Source of the DNA: Tsukamurella asaccharolytica
Lineage (GTDB): Bacteria; Actinomycetota; Actinomycetes; Mycobacteriales; Mycobacteriaceae
Length of the DNA stretch: 64,000 bases
Direction of reading: 5' to 3'
Assembly (NCBI RefSeq): GCF_007858435.1
Contig: NZ_VIGW01000010.1
Coordinates: 1 to 64,000 of the forward strand
This document shows, piece after piece, positions 12,195 through 21,091 of this stretch (position 1 is the stretch's first letter; each line of letters opens with the position of its first letter). A program made the translations under genes and the position numbers. The notes beneath the pieces are model-generated. The model was given only the letters and a program-made list of their open reading frames with translations, had not been told where the DNA came from and did no database searches.

Positions 12195-12226
12195 GACCCG
12201 CGTGCCGCTGCGGCGGCACGCGGGTC
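12195..12226. repeat. Perfect 14-bp hairpin just upstream of the parA promoter
   Basis: Arm 12195-12208 (GACCCGCGTGCCGC) pairs perfectly with 12213-12226 around a TGCG loop. It ends 8 bp before a TAGGCT -10 element and therefore covers the expected -35 position of the parA promoter. It could terminate readthrough from xerD or act as a palindromic operator. No T-run follows. Confidence 0.7.
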
Positions 12227-12234
12227 GCGCGCAT

Positions 12235-12240
12235 TAGGCT
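12235..12240 (+). promoter_or_regulatory. -10 element of the parA-scpA-scpB unit
   Basis: TAGGCT fits the TANNNT -10 consensus and lies 27 bp before the TTG start of the parA-like gene. The short leader contains a clear GGAGG ribosome site (12257-12261). The preceding hairpin occupies the -35 region. This is inferred from sequence only. Confidence 0.45.
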
Positions 12241-12267
12241 GGGTGTGGACTTATCTGGAGGTGGACA

Positions 12268-13188
12268 TTGGCGGCAGCGCCCGATGCGGAGAACCCGGGC
12301 CTGGACCTGGGGGAGCTGGAGCATCACCACGCGCCGAAGCCCACGGCCGAGGACGGCCTGGACGTGACCGGCCGACCGGCCGTCGAGTTCCCCGAGCCGA
12401 CGCCCAAGACCAGCCACGGCCCCGCCCGCGTGATCGCGGTGTGCAACCAGAAGGGCGGCGTCGGCAAGACGACGACCACCATCAACCTCGGCGCCTCGCT
12501 GGCCTCCTACGGGCGCCGCGTGCTGCTGGTCGACCTCGACCCGCAGGGCGCGCTGTCGGCCGGCCTCGGCGTCGCGCACCACGAGCTGGAGCTCACGGTG
12601 CACAACCTGCTCATGGAGTCCCGGATCTCCGCCGACGACGTGCTGCTGCGCACGCGGGTCGACGGCGTCGACCTGCTCCCGTCGAACATCGACCTCTCCG
12701 CCGCGGAGATCCAGCTGGTCAACGAGGTGGGCCGCGAACAGACCCTCGGCCGGGCCCTGTATCCGGTGCTGGACCGCTACGACTACATCCTCATCGACTG
12801 CCAGCCGTCCCTCGGGCTGCTCACGGTGAACGCTCTGGCCTGCGCCGACCAGGTGCTCATCCCGATGGAGTGCGAGTACTTCGCGCTGCGCGGCCTGGCG
12901 CTGCTCACCGACACCGTCGACAAGGTGAAGGACCGCCTGAACCCGCGCCTGGGCATGGCGGGGATCGTGGTCACGATGTTCGATTCGCGGACGCTGCACT
13001 CGCGCGACGTGATGGCGCGGGTGGTCGAGGTCTTCGGCGACGCCGTGTACCGCTCGGTGATCTCGCGCACCGTCCGCTTCCCCGAGACCTCCGTCGCGGG
13101 CGAGCCCATCACGTCGTGGGCGCCGAAGTCGGCCGGCGCCAACGCCTATCGCGCCCTCGCGCGCGAGGTGATCGCGCAGGAGAAGTGA
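12268..13188 (+). CDS. ParA/Soj-family ATPase (Rv1708-like)
   Basis: A 306-residue ParA-type deviant Walker ATPase. The motif KGGVGKTT is at 62-69, followed by the LLVDLDPQGALSAGLG switch region and an LIDCQPSLGLLT Walker B. Residues 1-52 are an acidic, Pro-rich extension without a domain. ParA proteins segregate DNA or position cargo. This copy is not next to a parB; it is coupled to scpA and scpB, as Rv1708 is, so a link to chromosome organisation is inferred. The TTG start has a strong GGAGG site. The stop overlaps the scpA start (GTGA). Confidence 0.92.
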   Translation: MAAAPDAENPGLDLGELEHHHAPKPTAEDGLDVTGRPAVEFPEPTPKTSHGPARVIAVCNQKGGVGKTTTTINLGASLASYGRRVLLVDLDPQGALSAGLGVAHHELELTVHNLLMESRISADDVLLRTRVDGVDLLPSNIDLSAAEIQLVNEVGREQTLGRALYPVLDRYDYILIDCQPSLGLLTVNALACADQVLIPMECEYFALRGLALLTDTVDKVKDRLNPRLGMAGIVVTMFDSRTLHSRDVMARVVEVFGDAVYRSVISRTVRFPETSVAGEPITSWAPKSAGANAYRALAREVIAQEK

Positions 13189-14093
13189 GCACCACCGAAG
13201 TCGAACCCATCGAGGCGGTCGCGGCGCCGGAGGCAGCGAACGCGGGCGGCCCGGTGGCCGACGGTGCATCCGAATCGTCGTCCGGTTTCACCGTGAAGCT
13301 CGCGAACTTCGAGGGCCCGTTCGACCTGCTGCTGCAGCTGATCGGCGGCCGTCGCCTGGACGTCACCGAGGTCGCGCTGCACGTCGTGACGGACGAGTTC
13401 ATCGCCTACACCAAGCAGCTCGGCGCGGAGGCCGACCTCGACCAGACCACCGAGTTCCTCGTGGTCGCCGCGACGCTGCTCGACCTCAAGGCCGCCCGCC
13501 TGCTCCCGGCGGGCGAGGTGGAGGACGCCGAGGACCTCGCGCTGCTCGAGGCGCGCGATCTGCTGTTCGCGCGCCTGCTCCAGTACCGCGCCTACAAGCA
13601 GGTGGCCGAGTTGATGGCCCAGCTGGAGGCGAAGGCGAACCGTCGGTACCCCCGGGCCGTGGGCCTCGAGCCCCGGTTCGAGGCGCTCGTGCCCCCGGTC
13701 CAGTTGGGCGTGACCCCGGAACAGTTCGCGCTCGTCGCGGCGTCCGCCTTCACCCCGAAGCCGAAGCCGACCGTCGGGCTGGGGCACCTGCACGTGCCCA
13801 AGGTCTCGGTGCCCGAGCAGGCGCGCCTCCTCGCGGCGCGGCTGCGCGCGCGGCCCGAGCACTGGTCCGGATTCTCCGAGCTCGTGGCCGACTGCGACTC
13901 CGGCATCGCCGTGATCGCGCGCTTCCTCGCGCTGCTCGAGCTGTACCGCGAGCGGGCCGTGCTGTTCGACCAGCCCGAGGCGCTCGGCGATCTCAAGGTG
14001 CGCTGGTCGGGGGAGAACGAGAACCTGGTGGTGGGCGGCACCCGCGACGAGTACGACGAGACACCCGGCGACGACTGGCAGGAGGAACAATGA
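13185..14093 (+). CDS. scpA: Segregation and condensation protein ScpA
   Basis: A 302-residue kleisin, the bridging subunit of the SMC-ScpAB condensin. The N-terminal domain that binds the SMC neck starts at FTVKLANFEGPFDLLLQLI (about 35-53), preceded by a 30-residue Ala/Glu-rich tail. The middle has the conserved ATLLDLKAARLLP helix, and the C-terminal winged-helix part ends in an acidic tail. The GTG start overlaps the parA stop and the stop overlaps the scpB start, giving a parA-scpA-scpB operon with translational coupling. The N-terminal tail is longer than in many homologues. Confidence 0.94.
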   Translation: MSTTEVEPIEAVAAPEAANAGGPVADGASESSSGFTVKLANFEGPFDLLLQLIGGRRLDVTEVALHVVTDEFIAYTKQLGAEADLDQTTEFLVVAATLLDLKAARLLPAGEVEDAEDLALLEARDLLFARLLQYRAYKQVAELMAQLEAKANRRYPRAVGLEPRFEALVPPVQLGVTPEQFALVAASAFTPKPKPTVGLGHLHVPKVSVPEQARLLAARLRARPEHWSGFSELVADCDSGIAVIARFLALLELYRERAVLFDQPEALGDLKVRWSGENENLVVGGTRDEYDETPGDDWQEEQ

Positions 14094-14743
14094 GCGAACA
14101 GGCCGAGGCTTTCGCCCTGGTCGAGGGCATGGAGCCGGACGAGCTGCGGTCGGCGCTGGAGGCGCTGCTGCTCGTGGTGGACGCGCCTGCGACCGCGGAG
14201 CAGCTGGGCACCGCCCTGGAGGAGCCGGAGGAGCGGATCACCGCCGACCTGCGCACCTGGGCGGGGGAGCTGGCGGAGCGACGCTCCGGCATGGAGCTGC
14301 GCGAGTCCGCGGAGGGCTGGCGGCTCTACAGCCGCGCCGAGTACGCGCCCTACGTCGAGCGGCTCCTCCTCGACGGGGTGCGGTCCAAGCTGACCCGCGC
14401 CGCGCTGGAGACGCTCGCGGTGATCGCCTACAAGCAGCCGGTGAGCCGGTCCCAGGTGGGCGCGGTGCGCGGCGTCAACGTCGACGGTGTGATGCGCACG
14501 CTCGCCGCCCGCGGCCTCATCGTGGAGGCGGGCACCGACGCCGGGGCCACCACGTACGCGACGACCGAGCTCTTCCTCGAGCGGCTCGGCCTGAGCTCGC
14601 TCGACGAACTGCCGCCGCTCGCGCCCCTGCTGCCCGAGGTCGACGTGATCGAGGACCTCAGCAGCCGGCTCGACGAGGAGCCGCGGTTCGCCAAGCTCGG
14701 CCGCAAGAGCGCCGACGTGATCGGATTCGATCCCGATGCCTGA
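14090..14743 (+). CDS. scpB: Segregation and condensation protein ScpB
   Basis: A 217-residue ScpB, the winged-helix subunit of SMC-ScpAB that dimerises and binds ScpA. It opens with ALEALLLVVDAPATAEQLG and has the family core with ALETLAVIAYKQPVSRSQVGAVRG (given here in overlapping parts) near residues 103-126, then the GLIVEAG turn of the second winged helix. It overlaps scpA by 4 bp. Its last 8 bp overlap the following membrane protein gene, so four or more genes are likely translated together. Confidence 0.94.
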   Translation: MSEQAEAFALVEGMEPDELRSALEALLLVVDAPATAEQLGTALEEPEERITADLRTWAGELAERRSGMELRESAEGWRLYSRAEYAPYVERLLLDGVRSKLTRAALETLAVIAYKQPVSRSQVGAVRGVNVDGVMRTLAARGLIVEAGTDAGATTYATTELFLERLGLSSLDELPPLAPLLPEVDVIEDLSSRLDEEPRFAKLGRKSADVIGFDPDA

Positions 14744-15347
14744 TCTCTCCGCCGTCCTCCGCGAGGCCTTCCCCGTCGGCGCCGCCGGCCCGGCGATACG
14801 CCGCTGGTGGCCCCTCGTCCTCACAGCGGTCGTCGCCGCGCTGACCGTCTGGGCGGCGACGGTGCCCTGGCTCGGATTCAAGGTCGGGCAGGTCGGGCTC
14901 CCCTGGGGCTTCACCGGTACCGGCCGGCTCGTCCTGAGCGGCGAGCTCGACGCGGATCGGGCGGCGGCCGCGGGCTTCCCCGAAGCGGGCGCGGCGACCG
15001 ACGGGGTGATCCCGTGGGGGTACGCCACCGCCGGTCTCGCGATGGTCGCCCTGATCCTCGTGATCGTGGCCGCCGTGCGACCGGCGTTCGGCGTACGCGG
15101 TCGCGCCCTGGCGAGCGGGATCCTCGGTCTGGCCGCGATCCTGTCGATCCTGGTGTGGATCTTCCCGTCCATGATGATGAGCGGGCTGGACGACCTCACC
15201 GGCGGCGATGCGGGCGGCGACCCGCTCTTCTTCCCGCCGAAGGCCGGTCTGGTCAGCACGATCGTGCTCACGTCCGTCGGGGCCTCGGTCCTGTTCATGG
15301 GCCGCCGGAACCGACCGCTGAGCGCCGCCGGGGCCGCGCCGCGGTGA
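14736..15347 (+). CDS. Hypothetical four-helix membrane protein between scpB and rluB
   Basis: A 203-residue protein I do not recognise. Four hydrophobic segments are visible, near residues 26-44, 90-110, 124-146 and 170-188, with a basic stretch before the first helix. The outer loop between helices 1 and 2 is about 45 residues long and Gly/Ala-rich. It has no enzyme motif. The ATG at 14736 lies inside scpB, so expression is probably coupled to chromosome-condensation genes. Many actinobacterial scpB-rluB junctions lack such a gene, to my knowledge. Function unknown. Confidence 0.75.
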   Translation: MPDLSAVLREAFPVGAAGPAIRRWWPLVLTAVVAALTVWAATVPWLGFKVGQVGLPWGFTGTGRLVLSGELDADRAAAAGFPEAGAATDGVIPWGYATAGLAMVALILVIVAAVRPAFGVRGRALASGILGLAAILSILVWIFPSMMMSGLDDLTGGDAGGDPLFFPPKAGLVSTIVLTSVGASVLFMGRRNRPLSAAGAAPR

Positions 15348-15389
15348 CGAATACCGATTTCGCCCGCGACCTGCGATCATGGAGGGATC

Positions 15390-16313
15390 ATGAACAGACC
15401 CGCTCGCCGTGATGGCACACCGGACAGACATCGAACCACCAAGCCGAACCAGGGAGCCGCGCCGCCGCAGAAGCAGCCGGGGCGCCAGGGCGGAGTTCCC
15501 CGCCTCTCGAACGCCAAGCCGGCGCGTACGCAGAACGTTCCCGTGCGGTCCTCGGAATCGTCGGACCAGGGGCCCGAGGGCGAGGGCATCCGCCTGCAGA
15601 AGGTGCTCGCGCAGGCCGGCGTCGCCTCGCGCCGGGTGGCCGAGGAGATGATCGCCGACGGCCGCGTCGAGGTGGACGGCGAGATCGTCACCGAACAGGG
15701 CCGGCGCGTGAACCCCGACGTCGCGGTGGTCCGCGTCGACGGCGTGCGCGTCGTGGTCAACGAGAACCTCGTGCACCTGGCGCTGAACAAGCCGCGCGGC
15801 TGGCAGTCGACGATGAGCGACGACATGGGCCGCCCCTGTGTGGGCGACATCGTCGCTGAGCGCGTGGCCGCGGGTCAGCGGCTCTTCCACGTCGGCCGGC
15901 TCGACGCCGACACCGAGGGCCTGCTGCTCGTCACGAACGACGGTGAGCTCGCGCATCGGCTCATGCACCCGTCCTATGAGGTGCCCAAGACCTATCTCGC
16001 GTGGGTGCAGGGCGAGGTGCCGCGCCGCCTCGGCAACACGCTGCGCTCCGGCGTCGAGCTCGAAGACGGCCCCGCGAAGGCGGACAAGTTCTCCGTCCTC
16101 GAGGCGTCCGAGGGGCGCTCGACGGTGCGGATCGTGCTGCACGAGGGTCGCAAGCACATCGTGCGGCGCCTGCTGGCCGAGGTGGGCCACCCGGTCGAGC
16201 GCCTGGTGCGCACCCACGTCGGGTCCGTGGCGCTGGGCGATCAGCGCCCGGGGTCCCTGCGCGTTCTCGGCCGCGACGACGTGACTTCGCTCTACAAGGC
16301 GGTCGGACTGTGA
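15390..16313 (+). CDS. rluB: rRNA pseudouridine synthase RluB-like (Rv1711-like)
   Basis: A 307-residue RsuA/RluB/E/F-type pseudouridine synthase, which isomerises a uridine in rRNA. Residues 1-65 are a disordered, Arg/Pro/Gln-rich extension. An S4 RNA-binding domain follows (about 66-125), then the catalytic domain with the key aspartate D172 in [16 protein letters not shown] site sits just before the ATG. The stop overlaps the cmk start. The exact target base cannot be read from the sequence; RluB (23S) is inferred from synteny. Confidence 0.92.
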   Translation: MNRPARRDGTPDRHRTTKPNQGAAPPQKQPGRQGGVPRLSNAKPARTQNVPVRSSESSDQGPEGEGIRLQKVLAQAGVASRRVAEEMIADGRVEVDGEIVTEQGRRVNPDVAVVRVDGVRVVVNENLVHLALNKPRGWQSTMSDDMGRPCVGDIVAERVAAGQRLFHVGRLDADTEGLLLVTNDGELAHRLMHPSYEVPKTYLAWVQGEVPRRLGNTLRSGVELEDGPAKADKFSVLEASEGRSTVRIVLHEGRKHIVRRLLAEVGHPVERLVRTHVGSVALGDQRPGSLRVLGRDDVTSLYKAVGL

Positions 16314-17047
16314 CACTCGTGATCGCCATGGACGGCCCCTCGGGGACGGGCAAGTCGACGGTGGCCCGCCGCATCGCCGAGAACCTCGGCGCCCGCTACC
16401 TGGACACCGGGGCGATGTACCGCGCCGCGACGGTGTGGGCGCTGGAGCGGGAGGTCGACCTCACCGACCCGGCCGCGATCGCCGCGGCCACGGCGGACCT
16501 GCCGCTGGCGATGGGCTGCGATCCGCTGTCGGAACAGGTGGAACTGGACGGGATCTCGATCACCCGCCGCATCCGCGAGGACGATGTGACCGCGGCCGTC
16601 TCGGCCGTGTCCGCGGTGCCCGAGGTGCGCGAGCAGCTCGTGGACTACCAGCGGGCCATCGCCGCCGACGACGATACGACGATCGTGGTGGAGGGCCGCG
16701 ACATCGGCACCGTCGTCTTCCCCGACGCGCCGGTGAAGATCTACCTCACGGCGTCGGCGGAGGCGCGCGCGCAGCGCCGGCACGCGCAGAACACCGAGCT
16801 GGGGCTGCCCAGCGACTACGACGAGGTGCTGGCGTCCGTGCAGCGCCGCGACGGTCTGGACTCGACGCGCAAGATCTCGCCGCTGCGCCCGGCCGACGAC
16901 GCGATCGAGCTGGACTCGTCGGAGATGAACCTGGAGGAGACCGTTGCGGCGGTGGCCGAGGCGGCCGACCGCGCGCTGGCCCGACGACGGGAGCGAAGCG
17001 AGCGGGTCGACGCAGCTCCGGAGCCGCAGAAGGAGGTCACCCGATGA
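16310..17047 (+). CDS. cmk: Cytidylate kinase
   Basis: A 245-residue CMP/dCMP kinase that phosphorylates CMP and dCMP with ATP. The P-loop GPSGTGKST is at 9-17, followed by the [11 protein letters not shown] segment that binds CMP, and the [13 protein letters not shown] motif near residue 125. The C-terminal 25 residues are a charged tail beyond the core. The GTG start overlaps the rluB stop (GTGA) and the stop overlaps the der start, the rluB-cmk-der order also seen in mycobacteria. Confidence 0.95.
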   Translation: MTLVIAMDGPSGTGKSTVARRIAENLGARYLDTGAMYRAATVWALEREVDLTDPAAIAAATADLPLAMGCDPLSEQVELDGISITRRIREDDVTAAVSAVSAVPEVREQLVDYQRAIAADDDTTIVVEGRDIGTVVFPDAPVKIYLTASAEARAQRRHAQNTELGLPSDYDEVLASVQRRDGLDSTRKISPLRPADDAIELDSSEMNLEETVAAVAEAADRALARRRERSERVDAAPEPQKEVTR

Positions 17048-18474
17048 GTGACAACGAGTTCGAGTACGCCGACGACGGGGTGTGGGAGGACGAGGGCGAC
17101 TTCGCCGAGTACGAGGGCGACTTCGCCGACCTCGAGGCGGAGGCCGCCGCGGCGGCGGCGAAGCTGCCGACGGTGGCCATCGTCGGGCGCCCCAACGTGG
17201 GCAAGTCCACCCTGGTCAACCGGATCCTGGGCCGCCGCGAGGCCGTGGTCGAGGACATCCCGGGCGTGACCCGGGACCGGATCAGCTACGAGGCCAACTG
17301 GGCCGGCCGACGGTTCCTGGTGCAGGACACCGGCGGCTGGGAGCCGGACGCCAAGGGCATGCAGCAGTCGATCGCGCAGCAGGCCGAGATCGCCATGCGT
17401 ACCGCCGACGCGATCGTCGTCGTCGTGGACGCGACGGTCGGTGCCACCGCGACCGACGAGGCCGTCGCCCGCGTGCTGCGCCGGTCGAAGGCCCCGGTCA
17501 TCCTCGCGGCGAACAAGGTCGACGACCAGCGCACCGAGGCCGAGGCCGCCACCCTGTGGTCGCTGGGACTCGGTGAGCCGTACACCATCTCCGCCGCCCA
17601 CGGACGGGGGACGGGCGATCTGCTCGACGTCGTCCTGGAGAAGCTGCCGGAGACGCCGCGCGAGGGCACCGGCGGTACCGGACCGCGTCGCATCGCGCTG
17701 ATCGGCAAGCCGAACGTGGGCAAGAGCTCGCTGCTCAACAAGCTCACCGGTGAGAACAGGTCCGTCGTGGACAACGTCGCGGGCACCACCGTCGACCCGG
17801 TGGACTCGCTCGTCGAGCTCGGCGGCAAGACCTGGAAGTTCATCGATACCGCCGGCCTGCGCAAGAAGGTCAACCAGGCGAGCGGGCACGAGTTCTACGC
17901 CTCGCTGCGCACCAAGGGCGCCATCGAGGCCGCCGAGGTGGCGATCGTGCTCATCGACGCCTCCCAGCCGATCACCGAGCAGGACCTGCGGGTGCTGTCG
18001 ATGGTGATCGAATCGGGCCGCGCGCTGGTGATCGCCTACAACAAGTGGGACCTCGTCGACGAGGACCGTCGGTACATGCTGGAGAAGGAGATCGACCGGG
18101 AGCTCGTGCAGATCCCGTGGGCGCTGCGGGTGAACATCTCCGCGCAGACCGGCCGCGCGCTGCAGAAGCTGGTGCCCGCGATCGAGACCTCGCTCGAGTC
18201 CTGGGACAAGCGCATCCCGACCGGTCGGCTCAACAACTGGCTCCGCGAGGTCATGGCCGCGACCCCGCCGCCCCTGCGCGGCGGCAAGCTGCCCAAGGTG
18301 CTGTTCGCGACGCAGGCGGCCACCCGGCCCCCGACGTTCGTGCTGTTCAGCTCCGGCTTCCTGGAGGCGGGCTACCGCCGGTTCCTGGAGCGCAGGCTCC
18401 GCGAGGAGTTCGGCTTCGACGGCTCGCCCGTGCGGGTGAACGTCCGGGTCCGCGAGAAGCGCGCGAAGAGGTAG
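17044..18474 (+). CDS. der: Ribosome biogenesis GTPase Der (EngA)
   Basis: A 476-residue double GTPase that assists 50S subunit assembly. Residues 1-40 form a very acidic N-terminal extension, as in other actinobacteria. The first G domain has GRPNVGKS at 48-55 and the second has GKPNVGKSS near 220-228; both have DTxG and NK(V/W)D motifs ([14 protein letters not shown]). The C-terminal KH-like domain ends the protein. It overlaps cmk by 4 bp. It closes the block that matches M. tuberculosis Rv1691-Rv1713. Confidence 0.96.
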   Translation: MSDNEFEYADDGVWEDEGDFAEYEGDFADLEAEAAAAAAKLPTVAIVGRPNVGKSTLVNRILGRREAVVEDIPGVTRDRISYEANWAGRRFLVQDTGGWEPDAKGMQQSIAQQAEIAMRTADAIVVVVDATVGATATDEAVARVLRRSKAPVILAANKVDDQRTEAEAATLWSLGLGEPYTISAAHGRGTGDLLDVVLEKLPETPREGTGGTGPRRIALIGKPNVGKSSLLNKLTGENRSVVDNVAGTTVDPVDSLVELGGKTWKFIDTAGLRKKVNQASGHEFYASLRTKGAIEAAEVAIVLIDASQPITEQDLRVLSMVIESGRALVIAYNKWDLVDEDRRYMLEKEIDRELVQIPWALRVNISAQTGRALQKLVPAIETSLESWDKRIPTGRLNNWLREVMAATPPPLRGGKLPKVLFATQAATRPPTFVLFSSGFLEAGYRRFLERRLREEFGFDGSPVRVNVRVREKRAKR

Positions 18475-18478
18475 CGCC

Positions 18479-19795
18479 GTGACGGCGGCGCAGGTGGATA
18501 CCGCTCCCGTGCCACGCCGCCAGGTGGCGGCGTGGTGCGCGTGGGACTGGGGGAGTGCCGCGTTCAACGCGGTGATGACCACGTTCGTCTTCACGGTCTA
18601 TCTCACCGGCGCCGTCGGCGAGGACCTACCGGGCTCGATCAGCGCCACCAGCTGGCTGTCGTGGGCGATGGCGGCCGCAGGCGTGGTCGTGGCGCTGTCG
18701 GCGCCGGTGCTCGGCGGGCGCGCGGACGCGGCCGGGCGGCGGAGGCTGTCACTCGCCGTGTGGAGTGCGGTCATAACCGTGTGCACCGCCGCGTGCTTCT
18801 TCGTGCGCGACGAGTACCAGTACCTGTGGCTCGGGCTGCTGCTGCTCGCCGTCGGGACGGCCGCGTTCGAGCTGGCGAACGTGCCCTACTACGCGATGCT
18901 GCGGCAGGTATCGACGCCCAGGACGATCGGCCGGGTGTCCGGGATCGGCTGGGCCTGCGGCTACTTCGGCGGCATCGTGCTGCTGTTGATCTGCAACTTC
19001 GGGTTCATCGCGGGCGACGGCCCGACTCGCGGGTTCCTCAACGTGCCCACCGAGGGCGGGCTGAACATCCGGCTGGTCGCCCTGTTCGCGGCGGCGTGGT
19101 TCGCGATCTCCGCGTTGCCGGTGCTGTTCCTCGTGCCCGAGCTGCCCGCCGATCCGTCCGCGGCGCCCCGGCGCGGGATCGTCGGCGCGTACCGGGACCT
19201 CATCGCGACCATCGGCGCGCTGTGGCGCGAGGACCGGAACGTGGTGTGGTTCCTGGTCTCGTCGGCGGTCTTCCGGGACGGGCTCGCAGCGACGTTCACC
19301 TTCGGCGCGGTGCTCGCGCACAGCGTCTACGGGATGAGCGAATCGACGGTGCTGCTGTTCGGTGTGGCCGCCAACGTGGTGGCCGCCCTCGGCGCGGTGA
19401 TCGCCGGCCGGTTCGACGACCGGATCGGCCCGAAGCCGGTGATCGTGACGTGCCTCGTCGGGATGCTTCTCGCCGGGACGGTGCTGCTGTTCGTAAGCGG
19501 CCAGACGATGTTCTGGATCTTCGGGTTGCTGCTCACGGTGTTCGTGGGCCCGGCCCAGTCGTCGGCGCGCAGCATGCTGGCGCGGATGACGGTGCCCGGC
19601 CGCGAGGGCCAGATGTTCGGGCTCTACCAGACCACGGGCCGCGCGGCGTCGTTCCTCGGCCCCGCTCTGTTCGGCCTCTTCGTCCTGATCTTCGGCACCG
19701 ACCGGGCGGGCATCGGCGGCATCATCGTGGTCCTTCTGTTGGGGCTGGCGATGTTCCTGCGGGTCCGCCCCGCCCGCGACCGCGCGCTCGCCTGA
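18479..19795 (+). CDS. UMF1-type major facilitator transporter
   Basis: A 438-residue membrane protein with about twelve hydrophobic helices. The start (WCAWDWGSAAFNAVMTTFVF) and the YRDLIATIGALWRED loop match the UMF1/Atg22-like MFS family, whose bacterial members are thought to export small molecules; the substrate is unknown. The GTG start lies 4 bp after der, so it may be transcribed with der even though it begins the accessory block. A short GC-rich inverted repeat follows the stop, then the 55-bp palindromic element. Confidence 0.85.
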   Translation: MTAAQVDTAPVPRRQVAAWCAWDWGSAAFNAVMTTFVFTVYLTGAVGEDLPGSISATSWLSWAMAAAGVVVALSAPVLGGRADAAGRRRLSLAVWSAVITVCTAACFFVRDEYQYLWLGLLLLAVGTAAFELANVPYYAMLRQVSTPRTIGRVSGIGWACGYFGGIVLLLICNFGFIAGDGPTRGFLNVPTEGGLNIRLVALFAAAWFAISALPVLFLVPELPADPSAAPRRGIVGAYRDLIATIGALWREDRNVVWFLVSSAVFRDGLAATFTFGAVLAHSVYGMSESTVLLFGVAANVVAALGAVIAGRFDDRIGPKPVIVTCLVGMLLAGTVLLFVSGQTMFWIFGLLLTVFVGPAQSSARSMLARMTVPGREGQMFGLYQTTGRAASFLGPALFGLFVLIFGTDRAGIGGIIVVLLLGLAMFLRVRPARDRALA

Positions 19796-19840
19796 GCCCG
19801 CACCGTCCGGGCCCGGGGGCTCGGAGGCTGTATCACTGCG

Positions 19841-19895
19841 CTCTCGGATCGTGTCCGGTACGGCCACGCTGTCCGCCGTGGACAGAATTAGAGAG
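19841..19895. repeat. 55-bp dispersed palindromic element, copy 1
   Basis: An imperfect palindrome with 25-bp arms (16 of 25 positions pair) and a 5-nt loop lies between the convergent MFS and mce gene ends. Outer arms are CTCTCGGATCGTGTCC and GGACAGAATTAGAGAG. The element has the same length and layout as 47346-47400, with matching outer arms and central part. The similarity was seen by eye. It may act as a terminator or be a member of a REP-like family. Confidence 0.65.
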
Positions 19896-19937
19896 TCGAT
19901 CCACGGGGCGGCTACGGCACCGGTGGTGCGGTGCGGG

Positions 19938-20966
19938 TCAGCGCGGCGGGAGCATCGCGGCGACCGCGGGGTAGTCCACCGAGAGCCGCAGGTTGAGCAC
20001 CGGCCCGTTGGGGGTGTTCGGCATGGCCTTGCGCACGTTGTTCATCAGCTGCGAGAGCTGGATGCCCACGCCGGTGGCGCTGCCGTTCGGGAACGCCGCG
20101 AGGATCGGCTGCAGCAGGCTCACCAGCATCGGCGACGCCGTCTTGAGCCCCTCGAGCGCCTGCGGCGTGAGGATCGCCTGCAAGCCGGCCACCAGGCCCG
20201 TGCGTTCGTCGTTGAACGCGTCCTGCATCGCGATGGTCGTCTTGCTGTCCCCGTTGTGGAGCGGCAGGTGATCGAGGCCGGCCTGGAAGGCGGGGATCAT
20301 GGCCGCGAGTGCGGGATCGGCGGCTTTGAGCGAGGCGACGATCGTCGGGAAGGTCTGCGCCGTGGACAGGCGCTGCGTCTCCTGCACCGTCTGCGCCACG
20401 CTGCCGAGCGCGGTGAGGAGTGGCAGCATCGCCTTCGACGAGGCGTCGACGTTCATCAGGATCTGGCTCATGTGCGGGCGCAGGGCGTCGTTGTTGACGT
20501 CGCCCAGGGTCCTGATCATGTTCGACACGGTGTTGTCGGTGATGGGTCGCGTCGGGGCCAGTTCGGCGCCGTTACGGAGCTCGCCGCCACCCTCGTGCGG
20601 GGTGAGGATGACCTCCGAGACGCCGAACAGGTTGCCCGCCGAGAACGCCGCCTCGAGGTTGTTGGTGAGGCTGCGGCCCTGCGGGCCGTCGATGCGCAGG
20701 GTCACGCCCTGCTGGGCGTTACCGAGGGCCCGGACCTCGCTGACCGCGCCCACGTCGACGCCCTGGATCCGCACCTTGGCGCCCTCGACGATGCCGGCGG
20801 CCACCGTCGGCGTGCGGAGGGTGAGGGTGAAGTCGTCTTTCGGGCGCAGGGCCTGGACGCCCCACACGGCGAGTGCGATCAGCGCCACGCACAGGCTGAA
20901 CGCGACGCCGCGCCGCCGGAGCTGGGCGCGCGACGGGGAGAAGCCGGGCACGGGAGCAAGATCCAC
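19938..20966 (-). CDS. Orphan Mce/MlaD-family protein
   Basis: A 342-residue MCE-family protein. An N-terminal helix (about 22-42) anchors it in the membrane with the rest outside. The MlaD/Mce domain follows (about 45-125), with VRIQGVDVGAVSEV typical of the family, then a helical part. Mce proteins form lipid-transport tunnels, usually as six-gene sets with YrbE permeases; none of these lie here. The lack of a lipobox argues against a LprK-type member. The GTG start precedes a basic segment. It is convergent with the MFS gene. Length is at the short end for Mce proteins. Confidence 0.85.
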   Translation of the reverse strand: MDLAPVPGFSPSRAQLRRRGVAFSLCVALIALAVWGVQALRPKDDFTLTLRTPTVAAGIVEGAKVRIQGVDVGAVSEVRALGNAQQGVTLRIDGPQGRSLTNNLEAAFSAGNLFGVSEVILTPHEGGGELRNGAELAPTRPITDNTVSNMIRTLGDVNNDALRPHMSQILMNVDASSKAMLPLLTALGSVAQTVQETQRLSTAQTFPTIVASLKAADPALAAMIPAFQAGLDHLPLHNGDSKTTIAMQDAFNDERTGLVAGLQAILTPQALEGLKTASPMLVSLLQPILAAFPNGSATGVGIQLSQLMNNVRKAMPNTPNGPVLNLRLSVDYPAVAAMLPPR

Positions 20967-21091
20967 AGGTAGACAAAGTATCCGCAGTTGTCTGAAACTC
21001 TTGCTCCGACGGGGCCTTTTGTGCCCACACTCACGTCATCGTCGTCCTGTGACTGCGGTCACCGGGCTCGCCGCCGATGCCCCGGAGAGGC

